Source: an uncultured Pelagibacteraceae bacterium
Lineage (GTDB): Bacteria; Pseudomonadota; Alphaproteobacteria; Pelagibacterales; Pelagibacteraceae
Direction of reading: 5' to 3'
Assembly: GCA_902522325.1 (NCBI GenBank)
Contig: CABYVA010000001.1
Coordinates: 58,348 to 122,347, forward strand
DNA length: 64,000 nucleotides
This document shows, in pieces, positions 56,260 through 64,000 of this stretch (position 1 is its first letter; each line of letters begins with the position of its first letter). The notes below the pieces were generated by a model that was not told the origin of the DNA, did no database searches, and saw nothing but the letters and a program-made list of their open reading frames with translations. Position numbers and translations under genes: made by a program.

Positions 56260-57884
56260 TTTAACTCCTTGGCCTTTTTTCTTAGTTCAAACTTTTGAAT
56301 TTTTCCTGTTGATGTTTTTGGAAGTACGCAAAATTCAACTTTTTTAGGAACTTTAAAACTTGCAAGAGTTTCTTTACAAAAAGAAATTAATTCTTTTTCT
56401 GTAACTGGTTTATCTTTAATCATTTCTATAAATGCACAAGGCACCTCACCCCATTTTTCATCAGGTTTTGCAACTACTGCAGCAATAGATACGGAAGGAT
56501 GTTTTGCTAATGTATTTTCTATCTCTATAGAGGATATATTTTCACCACCTGAAATAATTATATCTTTAGATCTATCTTGTATTTTAACATATCCATCTGG
56601 ATGCATTACGGCCAAATCTCCTGTATGAAACCACCCGCCTTTCATTGCTTTATCAGTTGCATTTTTATCTTTAAAGTAACCCTTCATTACTACGTTTCCT
56701 CTTATCATTATCTCTCCAATTGTTTTACCATCTCTTGGGACTTCCTTCATAGTTTCTGGGTCCATAATTGTTACCCCTTCTGTGTTAGGATATCTTACTC
56801 CTTGTCTTGCTTTAATTTCGTTTTGCTTCTCTTCTTCTAGTTCATCCCAGGAATCATTCCATGCACATTGGGTCACGTGTCCATAGGTTTCTGTCAAACC
56901 ATATACGTGCATTACTTCAAATCCAAGGCTTTTCATTTTTTTAAAAATTATACTTGGAGGAGGAGCTCCTGCAGTTAAGACGTAAACTTTATGTTTTAAT
57001 TTTTTCCTATCACTTTCAGGTGCTCCAGTGATCATGTTTAAAACAATGGGCGCTCCACCAAAGTGAGTAACATCGTATTTTTCAATTAGTTCAAAAATTT
57101 TTTTAATATCAATATTTCTAAGACATATTGTTCGTCCATTTAACATTGGAACAGTCCACGGATAACACCAGCCATTACAATGAAACATTGGCACGATAGT
57201 TAAAAAATTTAATCTATTTGGCATATTCCAAGCAGTCGCACTACCTGTAGACATTAAATAAGATCCTCTATGATGATAAACAACCCCTTTTGGATTTCCT
57301 GTTGTTCCGGAAGTATAACTTAATGAAATAGCTTGCCATTCATCTTCCGGCATTTTCCAAACATAATTTTCATCACCTGTACTTAAAAATTGTTCATATT
57401 CTAAATCACCAATTTTCTCTAACTTAGATTGATCAGCAAACTTATCGTTTATATCGATTACAGTTATTTTTTTTTTAATATTGCTTAATGCTTTTTTAAC
57501 TTCTATATGAAGCTGCCTATCAACAACTAGCACTTTTGCGTCGCTATGTTCTAAAATGTATGTAATAGTTTTGGCATCTAATCTAATGTTAATTGTATTT
57601 AAAATTGCTCCTGTCATTGGAACAGAATAATGAGCTTCAAAAATTTCTGGAGTGTTAAAAGCTAGAAATGAGACTGTGTCACCCTTATTAATACCAATCT
57701 TTTCTAAAGCACTCGCAAATTTAATACACCTTTTATAAATTTCACTCCATGTATACTTTCTATCTTCATAAATTATTGCCTCATAATTCGGATAAATGTC
57801 CTTTGCTCTTTGCAAAAAAGAAAGTGGGGTTAATGGAACAAAATTGGCATTGTTTTTGTCTAAATTTTTATCGTAATGACTCAT
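56256..57884 (-). CDS. dmdB: Acyl-CoA synthetase, probable 3-methylmercaptopropionyl-CoA ligase DmdB
   Basis: AMP-binding motif LSYTSGTTGNPKGVVYHHRGSYL, GGWFHTGDLAVMHPDGYV, STGKIQKFELR; position beside dmdA and dmdC. Confidence 0.85.
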   Translation of the reverse strand: MSHYDKNLDKNNANFVPLTPLSFLQRAKDIYPNYEAIIYEDRKYTWSEIYKRCIKFASALEKIGINKGDTVSFLAFNTPEIFEAHYSVPMTGAILNTINIRLDAKTITYILEHSDAKVLVVDRQLHIEVKKALSNIKKKITVIDINDKFADQSKLEKIGDLEYEQFLSTGDENYVWKMPEDEWQAISLSYTSGTTGNPKGVVYHHRGSYLMSTGSATAWNMPNRLNFLTIVPMFHCNGWCYPWTVPMLNGRTICLRNIDIKKIFELIEKYDVTHFGGAPIVLNMITGAPESDRKKLKHKVYVLTAGAPPPSIIFKKMKSLGFEVMHVYGLTETYGHVTQCAWNDSWDELEEEKQNEIKARQGVRYPNTEGVTIMDPETMKEVPRDGKTIGEIMIRGNVVMKGYFKDKNATDKAMKGGWFHTGDLAVMHPDGYVKIQDRSKDIIISGGENISSIEIENTLAKHPSVSIAAVVAKPDEKWGEVPCAFIEMIKDKPVTEKELISFCKETLASFKVPKKVEFCVLPKTSTGKIQKFELRKKAKELN

Positions 57885-57886
57885 AA

Positions 57887-59653
57887 TTAATTAAATTTAA
57901 AATCCATTATATAATTACTTCCAGTAGTTGCTGATAAATAATGACTTTCTACTCTAGGCAAAACTCTATTAAAGTAAAAATTAGCAGTTTGTATTTTGTC
58001 TTCATAAAAAACTTTATTATTTTCATATTCTTTATAACTAACCTCCAACACTTTAATCCAAGAATATCCAACAGCAATATAGCCAAGTACTCTTAAATAA
58101 TCATTTGAAGCTGCGTTAGCATCATCTTTAGAACTTTTGATCTTTTCTTTCATCCATACTGAAAAATGATTTAATTTATCAATATACTTTTTTAATTTTT
58201 CTATAAATGGCTTCAAATTTTTATCACTTTCATTTAAACCATTTGTCATCATGTTAATATATCTGTCTATAATATCTCCATTCTTGTTCACTAATTTTCG
58301 AAAAACTAAATCAATTGCCTGAATAGAGTTTGTACCCTCATAGATAGGGGTTATTCTGTTATCTCTATACAATTGTTCGATACCTTGATCTTTTGTATAG
58401 CCATATCCACCATAAATCTGCATAGCATCGCTTGTTATTTCCATTCCCATATCTGAAAATAAAGATTTAACAACTGGTGTCATTAACGAAACCATATCTG
58501 TAGCGTCTTGCTTAATTTTAGGATCATTGTGATATAAACTTACTTCCGTTTGTTGTGATAACCAAAAACATAAAGCTCTTTCACCTTCAATAATCGACTT
58601 CATGTTTAACAAAGATTTTCTAATATCAGCGTGTTCAATAATAAAATCTGCACTTCCATTCTGAGTAGTGTTTTTCGTACTTTTTCCTTGTTTTCTCTCC
58701 TTCGCATAACTCAATGAATTTTGGTAAGCAATTTCTGATAATCCTAGACCTTGAATTCCTACTACAATTCTTTCTAAGTTCATCATTGTAAACATTTGAC
58801 TTAGTCCTTTATTTTTTGGTCCAATCATATAACCAACTGCTTCATCAAAATTTAGTACACAAGTTGCGGAACCTTTTATTCCCATTTTAGTCTCAATAGA
58901 TCCAGTTGATATTCCATTTCTTGGTCCAATCGTTCCATCTTCCTTAACAATAAATTTTGGAACTAAAAATAAACTTATCCCTTTTGTACCTGCTGGCGAA
59001 TCTGAAGCTCGAGCTATAACTAAATGTATAATATTTTCTGTTAAATCATGATCTCCTGATGTTATAAACATTTTTTGTCCAGTTATTTTATATGTACCAT
59101 CTGTTTGTTCTACAGCCTTTGTTTTAAGTAATCCCAAATCTGTTCCACAAACTGGTTCTGTTAAACACATCGTTCCACTCCATTTTCCTTCCACCATTTT
59201 TGGAAGATATTTATCTTTTATTTCGTCAGTTGCATGATGATGTATGCAATTATATGCACCTAGAGTAAGTTCACTATATAATTTAAAAGCTAGACTTGAA
59301 GATGATAACATTTCATCAAAAAATGCACTAACAGTTCTCGGCATTCCTTGCCCTCCATACTTTGGATCGCAAGACAAAGATGTCCAACCATCATTAATAA
59401 ATTTTTTATATGCTTCTTTATATCCTGGAGGTGTTCTAACAACTCCGTTTTCTAAAACAGTAGGATTTTCATCACCAGATTTTGCAAGTGGAAGAATTAA
59501 ATTTTGATTTATTTTAGCTGCTTCCTCTAATATATTTTTTACAAGATCAGGTGTTACCTCCTTATATCTTTCAATCTCTTTATAATTTTTATTATCTCTA
59601 AGCTTGTCATATAAAAAGAGCATGTCCTCTACTGGTGCATTATATGTTGGCAT
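57887..59653 (-). CDS. dmdC: Acyl-CoA dehydrogenase, probable methylmercaptopropionyl-CoA dehydrogenase DmdC
   Basis: 588-aa long-type ACAD: CLTEPVCGTDLGLLKT, KMFITSGDHDL, IYGGYGYTKDQGIEQLYRDNRITPIYEGTNSIQAIDL; next to dmdB. Confidence 0.84.
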   Translation of the reverse strand: MPTYNAPVEDMLFLYDKLRDNKNYKEIERYKEVTPDLVKNILEEAAKINQNLILPLAKSGDENPTVLENGVVRTPPGYKEAYKKFINDGWTSLSCDPKYGGQGMPRTVSAFFDEMLSSSSLAFKLYSELTLGAYNCIHHHATDEIKDKYLPKMVEGKWSGTMCLTEPVCGTDLGLLKTKAVEQTDGTYKITGQKMFITSGDHDLTENIIHLVIARASDSPAGTKGISLFLVPKFIVKEDGTIGPRNGISTGSIETKMGIKGSATCVLNFDEAVGYMIGPKNKGLSQMFTMMNLERIVVGIQGLGLSEIAYQNSLSYAKERKQGKSTKNTTQNGSADFIIEHADIRKSLLNMKSIIEGERALCFWLSQQTEVSLYHNDPKIKQDATDMVSLMTPVVKSLFSDMGMEITSDAMQIYGGYGYTKDQGIEQLYRDNRITPIYEGTNSIQAIDLVFRKLVNKNGDIIDRYINMMTNGLNESDKNLKPFIEKLKKYIDKLNHFSVWMKEKIKSSKDDANAASNDYLRVLGYIAVGYSWIKVLEVSYKEYENNKVFYEDKIQTANFYFNRVLPRVESHYLSATTGSNYIMDFKFN

Positions 59654-59679
59654 AATTTTATTTTATTTGAATTATACAA

Positions 59680-60786
59680 TTATTTCAATTTTGAAATAAT
59701 CGCATCTCCCATTTCTTTGGTAGATACTTCTTTTTTACCTTTTTCGGCTATGTCTTTTGTTCTTAAACCGTCATTTAATACGTCTTCTACAGCTTTTTCT
59801 AAATCGCCCGCATCCTTATCTAAATCTAATGAATATCTTAATGCCATAGCAAAACTTAAAATTGTTGCAATTGGGTTTGCCAATCCTTTTCCAGCAATAT
59901 CTGGTGCAGATCCATGTATAGGCTCGTACATGGCTCTCATTTTGCCATCTTTATTTTTTGCTCCCAACGATGCAGAAGGCAAAAGTCCTAATGATCCAGT
60001 TAACATTGATGCTTGATCTGACAACATATCTCCAAATAAATTATCTGTTACAATTACATCAAATTGCTTCGGGTTTCTTAGTAACTGCATCGAACAATTA
60101 TCTGCAAGCATGTGATTTAATTCTACTTCTTTATATTCTTCATCATGTAGTGTCTGAACCTCCTCTTTCCAAAGTTGTCCCGCTTCCATTACATTTGATT
60201 TTTCACAAGATGTAACTTTATTTGCTCTTTTTTTTGCTAGTTCAAAAGCTACTTTGGCGACTCTAATAATCTCACTGCTTGTATAGGTGTGAGTATTAAT
60301 ACCTTTTCTCTCACCATTATCTATAGGTTTAATACCTCTTGGTTCTCCAAAATATATTCCTCCTGTAAGTTCTCTCACAATCATAATATCTAGGCCTGAA
60401 ACAATTTCTGGTTTAAGAGTTGATGCATCAACAAGTTGTTTAAAACATATTGCTGGCCTTAAATTTGCAAATAATTTTAATTCCTTTCTTAATTTTAATA
60501 ATGCTCTTTCAGGTTTTTTTGAAAATTCAATATTGTCCCATTTTGGCCCGCCAACAGCACCTAACATTACTACTTCACTCTCTAAAGCTTTATAAAAAAC
60601 TTCATCTGTTATTGGAGTTCCATATTTATCATAAGATACTCCCCCAACTAAATCTTCATCAATTTGAAAATCCAAAGATCTTTTTGTATTAAGCCACTTA
60701 ATAACTTTTTTTACTTCATTTATAACTTCTGGTCCAATACCATCACCTGGCAAAAGTAAAATTTTTCTTTTTTTAACTTTAATCAT
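59680..60786 (-). CDS. leuB: 3-isopropylmalate dehydrogenase
   Basis: [58 protein letters not shown]. Confidence 0.97.
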   Translation of the reverse strand: MIKVKKRKILLLPGDGIGPEVINEVKKVIKWLNTKRSLDFQIDEDLVGGVSYDKYGTPITDEVFYKALESEVVMLGAVGGPKWDNIEFSKKPERALLKLRKELKLFANLRPAICFKQLVDASTLKPEIVSGLDIMIVRELTGGIYFGEPRGIKPIDNGERKGINTHTYTSSEIIRVAKVAFELAKKRANKVTSCEKSNVMEAGQLWKEEVQTLHDEEYKEVELNHMLADNCSMQLLRNPKQFDVIVTDNLFGDMLSDQASMLTGSLGLLPSASLGAKNKDGKMRAMYEPIHGSAPDIAGKGLANPIATILSFAMALRYSLDLDKDAGDLEKAVEDVLNDGLRTKDIAEKGKKEVSTKEMGDAIISKLK

Positions 60787-61384
60787 TAAATATCCATGGT
60801 TTATTATTTTTTAAATTCTTTTCAAAAGAAGTTATTTTGTCTGACTTTTCTAAAGAAAGCGCAATATCGTCAAGTCCTTCTAATAAACACTTTTTTTTAA
60901 ATGGATCAATATCAAATTTAGCTTCATTGTTCCCATAAACAATCTTTTGTTCATTTAAATCAACTGATATTTCTTCTTTCCTATGAGAATACTCAGATAG
61001 TTCCTTTATTTTTTCTTCTTCTAAAATAATTGGTAAAATTCCATTTTTAAAACAATTATTATAAAAAATATCCGCATAGCTGGAACTAATAACACAAGTT
61101 ATTCCAAAATCTAATAATGCCCATGGAGCATGTTCTCTAGAAGACCCACAACCAAAATTTTTTCCAGTAATTAATATTTTTGAATTATCATATGGTTTCT
61201 GATTAAGAATAAAATCCTCAATTTTATTTCCTTTATCATCATATCTCAATTCAAAAAATAAATTTTTTCCTAATCCGGTCCTTTTTATAGTTTTCAAAAA
61301 TTGTTTAGGGATAATCATATCTGTATCTATATTTACAATAGGCAAATAAGCAGGGATACTTTTTATAGAAATAAATTTTTTCAT
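60779..61384 (-). CDS. leuD: 3-isopropylmalate dehydratase small subunit
   Basis: [43 protein letters not shown]. Confidence 0.97.
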   Translation of the reverse strand: MKKFISIKSIPAYLPIVNIDTDMIIPKQFLKTIKRTGLGKNLFFELRYDDKGNKIEDFILNQKPYDNSKILITGKNFGCGSSREHAPWALLDFGITCVISSSYADIFYNNCFKNGILPIILEEEKIKELSEYSHRKEEISVDLNEQKIVYGNNEAKFDIDPFKKKCLLEGLDDIALSLEKSDKITSFEKNLKNNKPWIFND

Positions 61385-62788
61385 TTAATTTTGATACTTT
61401 CGTACATCATCAAGATTTCCTGAAATAGCTGCAGCTGCTGCCATTCCCGGACTAACCAAATGTGTTCTTCCGCCTCTTCCTTGTCTTCCTTCAAAGTTTC
61501 TGTTTGACGTGGATGCACATCTTTCTTCGGGCTTTAATTTGTCAGCATTCATAGCAAGACACATAGAACAACCAGGTTCTCTCCATTCAAATCCCGAACT
61601 GATAAAAATTTTATCTAATCCTTCTTGTTCTGCTTGTTGTTTAACCAATCCAGACCCTGGCACTACCATTGCTTCAACGTGAGAAGCTTTAGTTTTATTT
61701 TTTAATATTTTGGCTGCTTCTCTTAAATCTTCAATTCTCCCATTAGTACAACTACCAATAAAAACTTTATCTATCTTTATATCTTTTGCTGCAGTATCCG
61801 GCTTTAATCCCATATATTTTAGAGATCTTTCTATTGAATTTTTTCTATCAGTATCTTTTTCATTATTCGGATTTGGCACTTTACCTTCAATAGTAATTAC
61901 ATCTTGAGGAGAGGTGCCCCAAGTAACCATTGGTAAAATTTCTTTTCCTTCTAGACTTATTTCTTTATCAAATTTAGCATCACGATCAGATTTTAAATTT
62001 TTCCAATTATTCAATGCCTTCTCCCAATTTTCTTTCTTTGGCGACATTGGTTTATCTTTTAAATAATCAAAAATTTTCTTATCAGGTTCAATAAGTCCTG
62101 CTCTAGCTCCACCTTCAATTGTCATATTGCAAATTGTCATTCTTTGTTCGACGCTTAAAGAAGATATTAAGCTTCCAGAATATTCAATTACACATCCTGT
62201 ACCCCCAGCAGTACCAATTTTTCCTATAATTTGTAAAATTACATCTTTTGAGGTTACTCCTAAAGGAAGTTTTCCATTTACGTTAATTCTAAAATTTTTT
62301 GCTTTTTTTTGCACCAATGTTTGAGTTGCTAATACATGTTCAACTTCAGATGTACCTATCCCAAAAGCTAATGACCCAAAAGCTCCATGTGTTGCTGTAT
62401 GACTATCACCACAAACAATAACTGTCCCAGGTTGTGTAAAACCTTGCTCGGGACCAATTATATGAACAATACCTTGTCGTTTATCGTTCATTCCAAAAAG
62501 TTTTATTCCAAATTGTTTGCAGTTAGCTTCCAAAGTATCTACTTGTATTTTGGATTCTTTATCATCTATTCCTTTACTTCTGTCTGTTGTTGGAACATTA
62601 TGATCTGCAACAGCTAAAGTTAAACTAGGTTGTCTTACATTTCTATTTGAATTTCTTAAACCTTCAAATGCCTGAGGACTTGTAACCTCATGAATTAAAT
62701 GTCTATCAACAAATAACAAAGATGTTCCATCTTCTTGTTGATAAACAAGATGTTCATTCCAAATTTTATCGTAAAGTGTATAGGGCAT
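61385..62788 (-). CDS. leuC: 3-isopropylmalate dehydratase large subunit
   Basis: [68 protein letters not shown]. Confidence 0.97.
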   Translation of the reverse strand: MPYTLYDKIWNEHLVYQQEDGTSLLFVDRHLIHEVTSPQAFEGLRNSNRNVRQPSLTLAVADHNVPTTDRSKGIDDKESKIQVDTLEANCKQFGIKLFGMNDKRQGIVHIIGPEQGFTQPGTVIVCGDSHTATHGAFGSLAFGIGTSEVEHVLATQTLVQKKAKNFRINVNGKLPLGVTSKDVILQIIGKIGTAGGTGCVIEYSGSLISSLSVEQRMTICNMTIEGGARAGLIEPDKKIFDYLKDKPMSPKKENWEKALNNWKNLKSDRDAKFDKEISLEGKEILPMVTWGTSPQDVITIEGKVPNPNNEKDTDRKNSIERSLKYMGLKPDTAAKDIKIDKVFIGSCTNGRIEDLREAAKILKNKTKASHVEAMVVPGSGLVKQQAEQEGLDKIFISSGFEWREPGCSMCLAMNADKLKPEERCASTSNRNFEGRQGRGGRTHLVSPGMAAAAAISGNLDDVRKYQN

Positions 62789-62799
62789 TTAGAAAAAAA

Positions 62800-63345
62800 T
62801 TATTTTTTCTTTTCAAGATTTTCTTTTTTTACTTTTTTAGCTTCTGCTTTTGGTTCCTCTTTTTTAGCTTTTTCTTTTGGTTCTTCTTTTTGAACCTCCT
62901 CAGTTTTTGTTGGAGCTAAATTTTCTTCAATTACTTCTTCTTGTTTAACTTCAACATCAATCCCAATTTTTTTCTTAATCTTTTCTACAATTCTTGCTGA
63001 TTTTCCAGTTCTATCTCTTAAATAATATAATTTAGCTCGTCTAACTTTTCCAGATCTAATAACTTTAATTGAACTAATAATAGAACTATACAAAGCAAAA
63101 GTTCGCTCTACACCTTCTCCAAATGAAATTTTTCTTACAGTAAAAGATGTATTAATATCTCTATTTTTTTTTGCAATACACACACCTTCAAAGTACTGAA
63201 TTCTATCTCTTTTTCCCTCAGTTATTCTAACTCCAACTTTAATTATATCGCCTGGAAAAAATTCAGGTAATTTTTTTTCAACTAAAATTTTTTTAACGTT
63301 AGCCTGATTAATTTCTTCAATTGTTTTCATGTTTATGTTTATCAA
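62800..63345 (-). CDS. rplS: 50S ribosomal protein L19 with Lys/Glu-rich C-terminal extension
   Basis: [72 protein letters not shown]. Confidence 0.95.
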   Translation of the reverse strand: MININMKTIEEINQANVKKILVEKKLPEFFPGDIIKVGVRITEGKRDRIQYFEGVCIAKKNRDINTSFTVRKISFGEGVERTFALYSSIISSIKVIRSGKVRRAKLYYLRDRTGKSARIVEKIKKKIGIDVEVKQEEVIEENLAPTKTEEVQKEEPKEKAKKEEPKAEAKKVKKENLEKKK

Positions 63346-63346
63346 G

Positions 63347-64000
63347 TTAGTTCTTTTTATATTTTTGCCATAAATCTGGTCTTCGGTCGCGTGTTATAGC
63401 CTCTGATTGAGATAAACGCCAGTCTTTAATTTTGGCATGATCTCCTGATAATAGTACTTCTGGAACTGTTTTTTCTTCCCAGATCTGAGGTTTTGTAAAT
63501 TGCGGATATTCTAATAAACCATTTTCAAAACTTTCTTCATTTTTTGACATGTCATTTCCAATAACTCCAGGTAATAGTCTTAGTACACTATCTATTATTA
63601 CAAAGGCTGCAGTTTCACCTCCAGAAAGAACATAGTCCCCAATACTAATTTCCTCTATATTTCTAGTATTTAAAATTCTTTCATCAACTCCTTCAAAGTG
63701 TCCACAAATTAAATTAATACCATTTTCTTTAGAAATTTGTTTTGCAGTTTTTTGATCAAAAATTTTTCCTCTTGGCGATAAATAAAAAATTTTTTCATTT
63801 TCATTTATATTTTTATCAATGGATTTTGCTAAAACATCTGGTTTTAAAAGCATACCAGATCCACCTCCGAATGGTTTATCATCCACAGTTTTATGCTTAT
63901 CTTCTGCAGAATCTCTTATATTGATAACATTTAAACTCCAAATTTTTTCTTCTAAAGCCTTTCCATACAAGCCCTTGCTTAAAGCGCCCGGAAAAATTTC
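63347..64000 (-). CDS. trmD: tRNA (guanine-N1)-methyltransferase TrmD, 5' end outside window
   Basis: [52 protein letters not shown]. Frame stays open to the window edge ([18 protein letters not shown]), so the ATG at 63970 is internal. Confidence 0.94.
   Translation of the reverse strand, partial: EIFPGALSKGLYGKALEEKIWSLNVINIRDSAEDKHKTVDDKPFGGGSGMLLKPDVLAKSIDKNINENEKIFYLSPRGKIFDQKTAKQISKENGINLICGHFEGVDERILNTRNIEEISIGDYVLSGGETAAFVIIDSVLRLLPGVIGNDMSKNEESFENGLLEYPQFTKPQIWEEKTVPEVLLSGDHAKIKDWRLSQSEAITRDRRPDLWQKYKKN

Overview
AT-rich, very gene-dense bacterial chromosome segment. Gene content and order point to SAR11/Pelagibacterales (Candidatus Pelagibacter-like alphaproteobacterium); this is an inference from protein families, not a database match. 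There are about 58 CDS with almost no intergenic space. Main blocks: (i) amgK-tsaE-ahcY-chvG-chvI-polA; (ii) ABC-2 ATPase and bioY; (iii) regA-type regulator; (iv) polyamine operon of an ornithine-type decarboxylase, a deoxyhypusine synthase-like protein and an agmatinase; (v) yhhQ-rpmB-pyrD-class I lysRS; (vi) trkH-ampG-NlpC/P60-TPR/sulfotransferase; (vii) tyrA-hisC divergent from metX-metW-gloB with a SAM-II riboswitch; (viii) rplU-rpmA-obg-proBA-nadD-rsfS-ctpA-rppH; (ix) a ~31 kb single-strand run with the F1 ATPase operon, priA, a TCA superoperon (lpd-sucBADC-mdh-mmsA-sdhBADC), asd, a DMSP-demethylation cluster (dmdA, alpha/beta hydrolase, dmdB, dmdC), leuBDC, rplS and trmD. No tRNA, rRNA, CRISPR, prophage or transposase was seen. 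I see no clearly new multi-gene system. The best leads are the hydrolase inside the dmd cluster with a possible CTG start, the DHS-like/ureohydrolase polyamine operon, A13 tracts in chvG and a TPR-sulfotransferase gene, and the fact that all four convergent gene junctions overlap or abut.
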